A DNA stretch of 64,000 nt from Alphaproteobacteria bacterium (GTDB lineage Bacteria > Pseudomonadota > Alphaproteobacteria > SMXP01): assembly GCA_028285305.1 (NCBI GenBank), contig JANQPV010000020.1:1-64000 (forward strand). The letters run 5' to 3'. The position numbers were made by a program, and so were the translations under genes. Positions 43,199-51,695 of this stretch are shown here, one piece after another (position 1 is the first letter of the stretch; each line of letters starts with the position of its first letter). The notes under the pieces were generated by a model. It was not told where the DNA came from. It saw nothing but the letters and a program-made list of their open reading frames with translations, and made no database searches.

Positions 43199-43220
43199 AA
43201 AATGTCATAGCTGACATTTT
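43199..43220. promoter_or_regulatory. perfect 9+9 dyad between hydrolase and MFS genes
   Basis: AAAATGTCA (43199-43207) and TGACATTTT (43212-43220) with a four-base spacer. It sits 77 bp upstream of the hydrolase ATG and 119 bp upstream of the MFS ATG. The shape is that of a TetR-type operator. No regulator is adjacent. Confidence 0.7.
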
Positions 43221-43338
43221 GTCAGCTTCCGGGCATCCCCAATCGTTTACCGTGCGGCTAAGAGTGCTTGCGGCCACACCCTGCCCGTGTAGGATGAACC
43301 CAAAAAACAATTGGGATGGAACTTCTAGGGAGAAGCCG

Positions 43339-44817
43339 ATGAGCGTTCGCGAAGCTGTCGGTACTGCTGCGCCTTCGAAAGAGGGGTTTTCTGAAGGTTA
43401 CAAGTGGTTTGCATTGGGGCTTCTGCTCCTCGTCTATATCTTCAATTTCATCGACCGGCAGATCCTGGCGATCCTGCAAGAAGGCATCAAAGAAGACTTG
43501 GGACTGAGCGACACGCAGCTTGGTCTCATCGGCGGGATCGCGTTTGCGATGTTTTACGCGACGTTGGGAATTCCCATCGCACGGCTTGCGGACAAGACCC
43601 GCCGTACCTGGATCATTGCAGTCTCGCTTGCCGTTTGGAGCGCCATGACCGCTTTGTGTGGTGCCGCGGTTAATTTTGCGACTCTTGCGCTCGCGCGCAT
43701 TGGGGTGGCCGTGGGCGAAGCCGGATGCAGCCCGCCGGCACATTCTCTTATCTCGGATTATTTCAAGCCGGAGCAGAGAGCGACGGCCCTCGGCATCTAC
43801 GCGCTCGGAATACCGATTGGAGTGATGATCGGGTATTTGGCCGGCGGTTGGATCAATGAATTCTTTGGCTGGCGGAACGCTTTCCTGGCCGTGGGCCTGC
43901 CGGGGGTCGCCTTGGCCGTTGTCGTTTTTTTGTTTCTACGCGAACCACCACGCGGTATGGCCGAGCAAAGAACGGGGGCGGAAGAAAAGGAAGCACCCCC
44001 CATTCCGGAGGTGTTTGCCAGCCTGTGGTGCAGCAAATCGTTCCGCCATCTGTCGCTGGCCGCTGCGCTGCACGCGTTCTTGGGCTATGGGCTCGGCCAA
44101 TGGTTGCCCTCATTCTTCATCCGTATCCACGGAATGAGTACGGGCGAGCTCAGTATCTACTTAGGTCTCATGGCGGGACTTGCCGGCGGTCTGGGCACTT
44201 TTTTAGGCGGCTATCTGTCGGACCGTTACGGCAAAAACGATAAACGCTGGTATATGTGGATTCCGGCGATCGGGATGCTCGCGCCGGCGCCACTGATCGC
44301 ATTCGCGTTCCTCGTGAATAATCCGTACGTGGCGTTTGCTCTTTATGTGCTCCCGGCCATCATGGGATCGTTCTATCTGGGGCCGACATTCTCAATGACT
44401 CAGGGTCTCGTCGATATTCGTATGCGGGCGGTCGCCGCGTCGATCTTACTCTTTATCTTGAACTTGATCGGTTTGGGGATGGGCCCTCTTTTTGTGGGCA
44501 TGTTGAGCGATTTGTTAGAGCCGTCCTTCGGTATCCAATCCTTACGCTATGCGCTTCTCATCGTTATCCTCGCTAATGTGTGGTCGGCTATTCATTATTT
44601 TATTGCGGCGCGAACCATCCGCGAGGACTTAGATCGAGTCGCGAAAGAGACCGGGTCAGATGCGCCCCCTGTTTCCGAAGACATTCCTCGGCCAGCGGAG
44701 CATTTGGCGAGCGAGAGCGCTGCGGCTGGGGGTGAGTCGAAGCCGGAGGCGCCGCAGATCGACGGTGAGGCGCAGGCCCCAATTAAATCCCCATCTGAGA
44801 TGGACAAGAAAGAGTGA
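43339..44817 (+). CDS. MFS transporter, Spinster-like
   Basis: The start is ATG 43339 (AGGGAGA upstream); the frame is open further upstream only because of the opposite gene. The 492-residue carrier has 12 membrane helices. NFIDRQILAILQEGIKEDLG, GIAFAMFYATLGIPIARLAD, RIGVAVGEAGCSPP and FGWRNAFLAVGLPG match the carrier at 8241 closely. A charged tail of about 60 residues follows the last helix. Transport of a hydrophobic acid or its ester is a guess from context. Confidence 0.92.
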   Translation: MSVREAVGTAAPSKEGFSEGYKWFALGLLLLVYIFNFIDRQILAILQEGIKEDLGLSDTQLGLIGGIAFAMFYATLGIPIARLADKTRRTWIIAVSLAVWSAMTALCGAAVNFATLALARIGVAVGEAGCSPPAHSLISDYFKPEQRATALGIYALGIPIGVMIGYLAGGWINEFFGWRNAFLAVGLPGVALAVVVFLFLREPPRGMAEQRTGAEEKEAPPIPEVFASLWCSKSFRHLSLAAALHAFLGYGLGQWLPSFFIRIHGMSTGELSIYLGLMAGLAGGLGTFLGGYLSDRYGKNDKRWYMWIPAIGMLAPAPLIAFAFLVNNPYVAFALYVLPAIMGSFYLGPTFSMTQGLVDIRMRAVAASILLFILNLIGLGMGPLFVGMLSDLLEPSFGIQSLRYALLIVILANVWSAIHYFIAARTIREDLDRVAKETGSDAPPVSEDIPRPAEHLASESAAAGGESKPEAPQIDGEAQAPIKSPSEMDKKE

Positions 44818-44823
44818 CGTTAC

Positions 44824-45111
44824 TCACTTCTCGCCGCGATAAAACTCCACGCGGAAGGCAACGGAACCGACTGGCGTGACATAATGGAGGACGGTCGGTT
44901 CAATGATGCCGAACTGACCAGTATTGATGCGAGTCGACTCTATCGGAGGTCCGACTATGATGTAGTCGAGCGCGCCCTCCTCGACCATGAGCTTTCCCCA
45001 GACGCCCGGCTTTGTGTCGTGGGCGGAAGTGAGCTTCGACGGAACGGTCTCCTCCGTGAACAGCGCCGTCTCGCTATATTTGACGAGGCCGGAAGGCAAT
45101 TGCGTTAACAT
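44824..45111 (-). CDS. DUF1971 cupin-type protein
   Basis: The 95-residue protein is a small cupin: YSETALFTEETVPSKLTSAH, then PGVWGKLMVEEGALDY, IEPTVLHYVTPVG and FRVEFYRG. This matches DUF1971 (the domain also seen in TehB relatives). Its ATG lies inside the end of the haemoglobin gene (seven-base overlap), so it is translated with it. In NsrR-controlled operons it may help with nitrosative stress. Confidence 0.85.
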   Translation of the reverse strand: MLTQLPSGLVKYSETALFTEETVPSKLTSAHDTKPGVWGKLMVEEGALDYIIVGPPIESTRINTGQFGIIEPTVLHYVTPVGSVAFRVEFYRGEK

Positions 45112-45566
45112 GTTTGCCTCGAGGGATCCAGCGGTGGCAGGCCGTCACCGCCAAACATTGCGAGCTTCAGGCTTTCGGCGATCCGCTCCGCCCGCTCTGT
45201 GAAATAATCCACCACTGCGGGTGATGGGGCGGTGTCGTCCAAGGTTTGGCGGAACAGGGCGAGCCAGATCCCGAAGTGCCAGTCGCGCGCCGTCGTCAGG
45301 GCCTGGTGTTTCGGAACCGGCTGGCCGGAATAGGTTCCCGTATGCAAGGCAACAGAGGCCCAGAATTTCTTCATCTTTTCGAGATGCGGACCCCAATCCT
45401 CACCGATCGCGTCGTTGAACACTGGTCCGATAAGAGGATGCTTTCGAATTCGTTGGTAAAACGTCTCTACAAGGAGGGCAATGTACGCCTCATCGATTCC
45501 CAACGCACGAGCGTGTTCTTGAAGTTCTTCGCGCCGAACCTGCGCAGATCTCAAAGTGCGAGTCAC
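45105..45566 (-). CDS. group III truncated haemoglobin
   Basis: This 153-residue haem protein has the 2-on-2 globin motifs of group III: ETFYQRIRKHPLIGPVFND, HLEKMKKFWASVALHTGTY and KHQALTTARDWHFGIWLALF, where the His of KHQ or DWHF is the proximal ligand. Such proteins bind O2, NO or peroxide. The GTG start shares a base with the nsrR stop, so the operon order is nsrR-trHb-DUF1971, a nitrosative-stress unit. Confidence 0.92.
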   Translation of the reverse strand: MTRTLRSAQVRREELQEHARALGIDEAYIALLVETFYQRIRKHPLIGPVFNDAIGEDWGPHLEKMKKFWASVALHTGTYSGQPVPKHQALTTARDWHFGIWLALFRQTLDDTAPSPAVVDYFTERAERIAESLKLAMFGGDGLPPLDPSRQTC

Positions 45567-46006
45567 TAGGCCGCCTCCTTTCTCAATAACGCTTCCAGCT
45601 TTCCGTTATGGGTCGTTAGTTGATCGAGCGTGTACCGATCAAGAACAGATATGAAAGCCTCCAGAGCTTCTCCAAAAGCGCCTTTCAGTCGGCACGCCGG
45701 CGCGACCAGACAGTCGGACGTCTCGCTCTGGAAACACTCGACTAACGCCAAATCCGCTTCCATGGTCCGCACCACTTCGCCGATCTTGATTTCTTTCGCG
45801 TCCTTGCCGAGGGCTAAGCCCCCTGCCCGTCCGCGGATCGTTTCAATCCAGCCAGCCTTACCGCACAGATGCGCCACCTTCGTGAGATGGTTCTTTGAGA
45901 TGCCAAATCGCTCAGCGACTTCAGCGATGGTACAAAGCTCTCCCTCGTTAATGGCCAAATGCATCAATAGCCGTAGAGCGTAGTCAGTTTGCATGTTCAA
46001 TCGCAC
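45566..46006 (-). CDS. nsrR: NsrR-type Rrf2 regulator
   Basis: GTG 46006 gives the canonical start LNMQTDYALRLLMHLA and 146 residues. The winged helix includes EVAERFGISKNHLTKVAHL and IRGRAGGLALGKD. Three cluster Cys (C91, C99, C105; CFQSETSDCLVAPAC) match NsrR, which senses NO through a [4Fe-4S] cluster. It leads the haemoglobin operon and probably represses it through half-sites in the divergent region. Confidence 0.9.
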   Translation of the reverse strand: MRLNMQTDYALRLLMHLAINEGELCTIAEVAERFGISKNHLTKVAHLCGKAGWIETIRGRAGGLALGKDAKEIKIGEVVRTMEADLALVECFQSETSDCLVAPACRLKGAFGEALEAFISVLDRYTLDQLTTHNGKLEALLRKEAA

Positions 46007-46026
46007 GGGGCACCACACAAATGTAA

Positions 46027-46090
46027 AAGATGTATTTCATATATAGCAAAATTGCGAACAAAGCAACGAAAGATGTATCTGAAATATTTG
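46027..46090. promoter_or_regulatory. NsrR-like half-sites in divergent promoter region
   Basis: AAGATGTATTT at 46027-46037 and AAGATGTATCT at 46070-46080, the latter followed by GAAATATTTG, resemble the AAGATGYATTT half-site of NsrR. They lie between nsrR and the metal cluster, so both could be controlled. Confidence 0.6.
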
Positions 46091-46173
46091 TTTAGCGCGC
46101 CGATTTGAGCTTGCGGGTTAAAATCGGATATTGGCCCGTGGTCACATCCTGAAGTTTCTGCTATGTTTTGGAT

Positions 46174-46566
46174 ATGAATCTGTTGGTGGCCTTACTGTTT
46201 GCCTTGTCCGTTATCGTGGATGCGCCCGCTGTGTGCGCCCATGCGTTGGGCGATATCCATCAAATGGGTGGTTCACATGAGATGACGGAGGCTGCGATGC
46301 ACATTCACTCCGAGCACCCCACAGCTCACCCCGCGCACCATTCTGAAATGCCAAGCGATGATTTGGAATCGGGGCATCCCCATGATGGGTGTCCGGAGGG
46401 ATGCAAAGGCGGATTGGGCTGCGACGGTTGCGCCATGACCAGTGCATCGTTGAGGTCATTGGAAGATTCAGTCGTTCCTCTGCCAACCTCTCTTCACGGT
46501 TCAGGTGTGGTTGCGGATTTGTTCGGCCGTCTGAGCGTCGTTGAACCTCCACCGCCGCGCACCTAG
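46174..46566 (+). CDS. His-rich secreted protein
   Basis: ATG 46174 begins a 130-residue protein with a signal peptide (MNLLVALLFALSVIVDAPA). The mature part holds many His and Met (about 12 His between residues 22 and 75) and a Cys group: DGCPEGCKGGLGCDGCAM. This would bind soft or borderline metals such as Cu, Zn or Hg in the periplasm. A hydrophobic, Pro-rich tail ends it. It is the first gene of a four-gene unit. Confidence 0.75.
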   Translation: MNLLVALLFALSVIVDAPAVCAHALGDIHQMGGSHEMTEAAMHIHSEHPTAHPAHHSEMPSDDLESGHPHDGCPEGCKGGLGCDGCAMTSASLRSLEDSVVPLPTSLHGSGVVADLFGRLSVVEPPPPRT

Positions 46567-46633
46567 GACTTAGACTCGAAGTGCGCCTGGCGCGCGCTTG
46601 ACACTTCCTTTGAACAATTCAAAAGGCCCGGCT

Positions 46634-47272
46634 ATGGCACGCATTGCCGCTGCCATCTTGGCCCTCTGCCTGGCAACCGCCGTGCACGCGCGCCCGGTTT
46701 CCTATGAGGGTGGATGGACGCTTATCGAAGAAACGGACCGTCAGAGCACTGCGCTTTGGGTCCATTATACTCCTAACCCCAAACTCTCCCTTGGCTGGCG
46801 GAGCGAGTGGGACCGCAAACAAGACTTTGTCTTGAACGGCCCCCAAGCAACGTTTCTGGTGAAGCGATGGTTTGGTGAAAACTACCAAGCCAATGTGTAC
46901 GGCTTTGCCGGCGGCGGCTTGCTTTCCGGACTTGAGGACAATCCCGCCGATGGAAGCGGGGCCCTCTTTGGGGGCATCTTCGCCGATTGGGAAACCCGTC
47001 GATTGTTTGCCTCTTATCGGGCTCGAGGGCTTGAGGGCGGCAAGGTCGATAGCTCCTTCATGCAAGCTGCCCGGCTGGGGTTTGCCCCTTATGAAGGGGA
47101 CACGGGCGATCTTCACACCTGGTTGATGGTGGAAGCGGATCACCGGCCTGACAACTCAGACCCGGTCGGCGTCACGCCTCTCCTTCGCTTTTTCAAAGGA
47201 CCGATGCTTTTTGAGGCCGGTTGGAGCCTCACCGACGACGAACCGCTTGTCAATTTTACATACCGATTCTGA
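46634..47272 (+). CDS. outer-membrane-type beta protein of metal cluster
   Basis: ATG 46634 gives 212 residues with a signal peptide (IAAAILALCLATAVHA). The rest alternates polar and aromatic residues in strands (GGWTLIEETDRQSTALWVHY; LSLGWRSEWDRKQDF; YGFAGGGLLSG) and ends in FTYRF, a C-terminal Phe typical of outer-membrane barrels. I do not recognise a named family. With the neighbours it may form an exit or uptake route for metal. Confidence 0.7.
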   Translation: MARIAAAILALCLATAVHARPVSYEGGWTLIEETDRQSTALWVHYTPNPKLSLGWRSEWDRKQDFVLNGPQATFLVKRWFGENYQANVYGFAGGGLLSGLEDNPADGSGALFGGIFADWETRRLFASYRARGLEGGKVDSSFMQAARLGFAPYEGDTGDLHTWLMVEADHRPDNSDPVGVTPLLRFFKGPMLFEAGWSLTDDEPLVNFTYRF

Positions 47273-47284
47273 TTGGAGACTTTT

Positions 47285-47728
47285 ATGTTCCGTACTTTAA
47301 TTATTTGTTTTTCACTCTCTCTGGCCTCTTCTTACGCGGTCCAGGCGGAGACCAGCCACGATCATCACGGAGACCATCATCACGAAGGGACTGAAGATGC
47401 GCCGGGCATCAGTGCGCCGCTTACAAAAACTGAGCCTATCGCCACGGCACTTAAGGCGGGCGGCGAACCGGTTGTCGCCGATTTATTGGGTGTTGTTTGC
47501 GATTTCTGCGCCACAGCGCTGAACAAAACCTTTGGCAAACGGGAGGAAGTGGCGGCTGCCTATGTGGATCTCGACACAAAAACACTCAGTTTGGTGATGA
47601 AACCAGATATGACTTTGAGTGATTCGGAGATCGAACGCTTGGTGGAAAAGGCAGGGTACAGATTGGCTGCCTTACGCCGGGGCGAGGATGCCTTGAAAGG
47701 AGCGGCCAATGCGTCTGATGCTTCGTGA
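47285..47728 (+). CDS. periplasmic heavy-metal-associated (HMA) protein
   Basis: The ATG at 47285 gives 147 residues: signal peptide, then a His cluster (HDHHGDHHHEG), then an HMA-like fold with VVCDFCATALNKTF (the CxxC metal site at about 72-75), VAAAYVDLDTKTLSLVM and EIERLVEKAGYRLAAL. It resembles MerP with a His-rich lead. Its end overlaps the MerT-like gene by 20 bases. Confidence 0.85.
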   Translation: MFRTLIICFSLSLASSYAVQAETSHDHHGDHHHEGTEDAPGISAPLTKTEPIATALKAGGEPVVADLLGVVCDFCATALNKTFGKREEVAAAYVDLDTKTLSLVMKPDMTLSDSEIERLVEKAGYRLAALRRGEDALKGAANASDAS

Positions 47729-48089
47729 AACGGCGGGCCCGACCTTGGCGCTCTTTGCGAGCCTTTCCACCCTCGTTTGCTGCGCCCTGCCGGCACTCTT
47801 GATCACCCTGGGCGCGGGAGCCGTCATGGCGGGGCTGGCCGCGAACATTCCGGGGCTTGTTTGGCTGACAGAACACAAGGAACTGCTTTTTCTGATTGCC
47901 GGCGGCATGCTCATTGGCGCGGGCGGATACAAGTGGGCGGTGCGCAATGCGCCATGCCCTATCGACCCGGAAGAAGCGAAAGCCTGCATGCGGTTGCGCC
48001 GTTGGGGCAGCGTTTTGCTATCGGTCGCCGCGGGCGCCTATCTAATCGGCGGGTTCTTTGCCTTCTTTGCGGCAGATGTCTTGTTGTAG
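47709..48089 (+). CDS. MerT/MerC-like membrane transporter
   Basis: The 126-residue protein has three hydrophobic helices. The first carries a vicinal Cys pair (Cys24-Cys25, STLVCCALPALL), as in MerT. A loop has APCPIDPEEAKACM (Cys83, Cys93), the second thiol pair. Mercuric-ion transporters move metal from a MerP-like protein through such pairs. The partners here (HMA and His-rich proteins) make transport of Hg, Cu or another thiophilic metal plausible. No merA or merR is in view. Confidence 0.8.
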   Translation: MRLMLRETAGPTLALFASLSTLVCCALPALLITLGAGAVMAGLAANIPGLVWLTEHKELLFLIAGGMLIGAGGYKWAVRNAPCPIDPEEAKACMRLRRWGSVLLSVAAGAYLIGGFFAFFAADVLL

Positions 48090-48202
48090 CTTAGGAGCGG
48101 AAGCGATGGAATGATAGCTCGGATCTGCGTGGCCCCTCCACAAACAATCAGGCTTGCCGGTTACCGGAAACACGGACTAGACTGCCAGCAGGAGGACTTG
48201 CC

Positions 48203-49234
48203 ATGTGTGTGTCGCACGACGTTCGAAACGGGACCGAAAGCCCTGATCCTCGGGGTGGGTATAAGTTGGCCGAGGGCTGGCCTCATTATCCGGCGGATAT
48301 GCAATTCGAAATGGGCTCCGGCGTTGCCGTCGACAAGGACGGGATCGTCTATCTCTTTACCCGGGACGTGGAGCATTGGGCCGCCCACCCTCTCGCCATG
48401 AAAGAGAAAATGGGCAAGAGTTCCGTTTCCATGTTTTCCCGAGACGGGGAATATCTCGGGAAATGGGGGCATTCGGACGAACGGGGTTTCGCGCTTGGAG
48501 CGCATACGATCTATATCGAAAAGGACGGCATGGTCTGGACGACGGACCGGGACGGGCATACGGTCAAAAAGTTTGCTCCGGATGGGGAACTCCTCATGAC
48601 GCTGGGCACGTTCGGCGAATGGGGCGAAGATGAAACGCACTTCAATGGCCCCACTGCAGTGCTGGTGCAGGACGACGGAACGATCGTTGTTGCGGATGGA
48701 TATTGGAACTCGCGGCTCGTTTGGTTTACTCCGGATGGGGATTTCATAAGGTCGGTGGGCGGATGGGGCCGCGGACCTGGTGAATTCAACACGCCGCACG
48801 CCATCACACAAGATTCGAAAGGACGCATTCTTGTCGCCGATCTGGTGGGCGGCAACTTCCACGACTATATGACTGTGCCCGGGCAAATTGAGGAGCGCCG
48901 TACCCGGACGGAGTCTGATTGGCAACATCGGATTCAGCGTCTTGATGCGGACGGCGCTTACATTGATGAGTGGACGCACATTTTGCCCCTCAGTCTCGCG
49001 ACCTACGGCAATAAAATCTATGCCAGCGATAAGATGAGCAATCTGGCGATCCTTGATGAGGAAACCGGCGAAGTGCTAAGCCGAGTGGACGACATCGCAA
49101 TTTATATTCATCAACTGGCCATGGACCAACACGGCGACCTCTATACCGCTTCGGTTTATCCCGAACATGCCGGCGAAAAGCGGGGTCCCGCGGGCCCTTC
49201 TCATCGGCGGTGGACGCGGGCGCAGCTGAGTTAG
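48203..49234 (+). CDS. NHL-repeat six-bladed beta-propeller protein
   Basis: The 343-residue protein contains NHL-type repeats: GVAVDKDGIVYLFTRD, IEKDGMVWTTDRDGHTVKKF, VVADGYWNSRLVWF, ITQDSKGRILVADL and TYGNKIYASDK. This is like the peptidyl-alpha-hydroxyglycine amidating lyase/NHL group. The start at ATG 48203 follows CAGGAGG. No signal peptide is clear, so it may be cytosolic. It opens a plus-strand catabolic set. Confidence 0.85.
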   Translation: MCVSHDVRNGTESPDPRGGYKLAEGWPHYPADMQFEMGSGVAVDKDGIVYLFTRDVEHWAAHPLAMKEKMGKSSVSMFSRDGEYLGKWGHSDERGFALGAHTIYIEKDGMVWTTDRDGHTVKKFAPDGELLMTLGTFGEWGEDETHFNGPTAVLVQDDGTIVVADGYWNSRLVWFTPDGDFIRSVGGWGRGPGEFNTPHAITQDSKGRILVADLVGGNFHDYMTVPGQIEERRTRTESDWQHRIQRLDADGAYIDEWTHILPLSLATYGNKIYASDKMSNLAILDEETGEVLSRVDDIAIYIHQLAMDQHGDLYTASVYPEHAGEKRGPAGPSHRRWTRAQLS

Positions 49235-49274
49235 CATCGGATACGGAATAAATATCGGACACAGGAGACAACTT

Positions 49275-49622
49275 ATGATCATTGTGGTGGCGGCGTTGGA
49301 GTTTGAAACTCAGGAAGCGCGAGACAAAGCAGTTGAGCTGACGAAGGATGTGCAAATGGCAACGCGCGTCGAAGAGCCCGGTTGCCGGGATTATTGCTTT
49401 GCGCCGGATCCATCTGTTCCCACACGGATTCAAGTTTATGAGCTATGGGACGACAGCGACTCATTGGCCGCTCACTTTAAGCACCCGAACTATGAAAAGA
49501 TGGTCGAGGTTCTGGGCCAAGCGGGCATCAAGGAAAGTATCAATCAAGCCTATTTGGTGGAACGCGGCGAGCCCGTATATGGGCCTAATGGAGAACGCAA
49601 AGAAGCGTTCTTTGCGGATTAA
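49275..49622 (+). CDS. antibiotic-biosynthesis monooxygenase (ABM) domain protein
   Basis: This 115-residue ferredoxin-like protein has IIVVAALEFETQEARDKAVE, then EPGCRDYCFAPDPS, IQVYELWDDSDSLAAHFKHP and a C-terminal extension. The pattern matches YgiN-like quinol monooxygenases and other ABM proteins that act without cofactors. A good AGGAGA precedes the ATG. It follows the propeller gene by 40 bp and is probably cotranscribed. Confidence 0.88.
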   Translation: MIIVVAALEFETQEARDKAVELTKDVQMATRVEEPGCRDYCFAPDPSVPTRIQVYELWDDSDSLAAHFKHPNYEKMVEVLGQAGIKESINQAYLVERGEPVYGPNGERKEAFFAD

Positions 49623-49639
49623 AAGAAGTTTATCCTAAG

Positions 49640-49709
49640 GCTCGTCCTGAGGATCTATAACGAAAAGCGCGCTGGTTTGCATAGATCCTCGCAACTAGTG
49701 CGAGGATGA
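49640..49709. repeat. REP-like palindromic element
   Basis: GAGGATCTAT (49649-49658) and ATAGATCCTC (49681-49690) are a perfect ten-base inverted pair around 22 bases. ATCCTCGC (49685-49692) and GCGAGGAT (49700-49707) form a second overlapping stem. TCCTGAGGAT words of this type recur in many alphaproteobacterial intergenic repeats (from memory). Confidence 0.55.
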
Positions 49710-49736
49710 CTAAGAGCGAGTTATGGGAGCCCAAAC

Positions 49737-50957
49737 ATGTCCGTACAGAACACGGTCTACACAAATGCGAAGTTGTTCACGGCCCTGGATGAAATCGCGA
49801 TCGACGATGGCGCGGTTTGGGTGGCGGGCAACACCATCAAATATGCGGGGTCCGCTGCCGGCGTTCCCGCTACGCCGCCGGACACCCAAACCATCAATCT
49901 TAAGGGCAAGTTTCTGATGCCCGGCATGACAGAAACTCATGCGCACCTTTCTTTTGCCGACGCCAGTCCCTTTTCCATCGGTGAAACATCCGTTGAAATG
50001 TCGACCATCATTGCCGTCAAGAATGCAAAGACGATGCTGATGTCGGGATTCACGTCAGCCATCAGTTTCGGCTCCACCTACGCCATTGATGTGGCCTTAC
50101 GCGATGCGATCAAAATGGGCCGAATTCCAGGACCTCGCCTTTTGGCGGCCGGTCAAGACTTGGGCGCCACGGCGAGCAATATCGATTCTGGAGGTGGCCT
50201 CTGCCAGATCGCCGACGGCCCCTGGGAAGTCCGTAAGGCCGTTCGTAAGCAGAGAAAGGCTGGTGTCGATGTGGTCAAAATCTTTATCGACGGCGAGGCC
50301 ATCAATCCCATCAATCCTCCCGGGGAACTGTCGTTTACGGACGAAGAAGTCAATGCGGCCGTCGACGAAGCCCACCGGCGCAAGCTTCGGGTGGCCTGTC
50401 ACTCCCGTTCTGCGGCGGCGGTCAAACAAGCCGTGCGGGCTGGCGTCGACTTTATCGGGCACGCGAACTATTTGGACGATGAAGCGGTCGATCTTCTGGC
50501 TCAACACAAAGACCGATTGGTCGTTGGACCGGGCATCGCTTGGGAAAAGCAGTATCTTGCTGAGTGCGAGAGTCTCGGCATTTCGAAGGAAACCGTTCGG
50601 GCCCAGGGCTATGAAGCCGAGATCGATGCGACGATCACGTCTGTCGCAAAGATGCGCAAAGCGGGCGTGCGTATGGTGATCGGGGGTGATTACGGGATCA
50701 GCATCGCGCCGCACGGAACCTACGCTAAGGATATCGAGGACTTCGTCGAGGTGTTCGGCATGTCAACGGGTGAGGCCCTTGTCTGCGCCACACGAAATGG
50801 GGGCGAGGCCATGGATCCGACGGGCAATCTGGGCACGCTCAAGGCGGATACGATCGCCGACATGCTGATCGTCGACGGGGATCCGCTCGCGGACGTTCGT
50901 GTGCTGCAAGATCACTCCAAGCTGGAAGTGATCAAGGGTGGTGTGCGCGTCAGCTGA
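49737..50957 (+). CDS. amidohydrolase-1 family hydrolase
   Basis: The 406-residue enzyme is a composite-domain amidohydrolase. Metal ligands are seen as MPGMTETHAHL (with T-x-T-H-x-H), a probable carboxylated Lys in VVKIFIDGEA, RVACHSRSAAAV and DFIGHANYLD (His residues), and VIGGDYGISIAPHG (Asp). The ends fold back as a beta-sandwich with ADMLIVDGDPLADV. This fits the prolidase-like/imidazolonepropionase-related group. Substrate unknown; it follows the ABM gene. Confidence 0.9.
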   Translation: MSVQNTVYTNAKLFTALDEIAIDDGAVWVAGNTIKYAGSAAGVPATPPDTQTINLKGKFLMPGMTETHAHLSFADASPFSIGETSVEMSTIIAVKNAKTMLMSGFTSAISFGSTYAIDVALRDAIKMGRIPGPRLLAAGQDLGATASNIDSGGGLCQIADGPWEVRKAVRKQRKAGVDVVKIFIDGEAINPINPPGELSFTDEEVNAAVDEAHRRKLRVACHSRSAAAVKQAVRAGVDFIGHANYLDDEAVDLLAQHKDRLVVGPGIAWEKQYLAECESLGISKETVRAQGYEAEIDATITSVAKMRKAGVRMVIGGDYGISIAPHGTYAKDIEDFVEVFGMSTGEALVCATRNGGEAMDPTGNLGTLKADTIADMLIVDGDPLADVRVLQDHSKLEVIKGGVRVS

Positions 50958-51111
50958 CAATCAGTAACAGCGAGCCACCTTTGGGACTTGAGGTCCCGCT
51001 CCCGGATATGGTTCTAGAGATGCGTTGACGATGCGAAACAATTCGTTACTCCCAAAATCTGGTGGTCGGCGCTTATAGTGATTATCTGAAGCCACTTGAA
51101 CGCGAGAGTCC

Positions 51112-51615
51112 ATGGCCTTCGATAAACAACCGGATCTGGAAGGAGATTTGCTCCAGTTGCGGCCGATGCAAGCGGACGACTTTCGGCGTCTTTATGCCGT
51201 GGGCGGCGATCCCCTACTCTGGGAACAACATCCTTGTCCAGAACGATGGAAGCCGGACCCGTTTCGAGACTTCTTTGAAGAGTCCCTAACGTCAGGCGGC
51301 GCTTTGACCGTCATCGAAAGGGCCACTGGGGCAATCATCGGATCGTCCCGATTTCATGGCTACGATGTTGCCAATAACGAGATCGAAATCGGCTGGTCAT
51401 TCCTGGCGCGCAGTCACTGGGGCGGCGCCTACAACGGCGAAATGAAATTCCTCATGCTGGACCACGCATTTCGGTTTGTAAACGTTGTTGTTTTTCTGAT
51501 CCACCCCATAAATCTCCGCTCCCAAAAGGCAACGGAGAAAGTTGGCGGTGTTCGAAACGGTTGGCGGGCGACAGGGGACGGGACGGACTGCTATTTGTAT
51601 GAGATTAAGCGATGA
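51112..51615 (+). CDS. GNAT-family N-acetyltransferase
   Basis: The 167-residue protein has GDLLQLRPMQADDFRRLY, TVIERATGAIIGSSRFHGY, NEIEIGWSFLARSHWGGAYN and VVFLIHPINLRSQKATEKVG. The order fits a RimJ/RimL-like GNAT. It is a single gene between the amidohydrolase and the TetR gene. Confidence 0.88.
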   Translation: MAFDKQPDLEGDLLQLRPMQADDFRRLYAVGGDPLLWEQHPCPERWKPDPFRDFFEESLTSGGALTVIERATGAIIGSSRFHGYDVANNEIEIGWSFLARSHWGGAYNGEMKFLMLDHAFRFVNVVVFLIHPINLRSQKATEKVGGVRNGWRATGDGTDCYLYEIKR

Positions 51616-51695
51616 TTCTGGTTCACTTTGCTGGCTAGGTGGGGCCGACAAACGGGGAACTAGATGTCACGTTTTACGATCAGATTGGGTATACA

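Noticed and set aside
42652-43338. Long N-terminal extension of the MFS gene
   Set aside because: It is the antisense of the hydrolase gene and crosses the operator. ATG 43339 with AGGGAGA fits the family start.
50990-51000. Short hairpin GGGAC-TTGAG-GTCCC
   Set aside because: The stem is only five pairs with no T-run, too weak to call a terminator.
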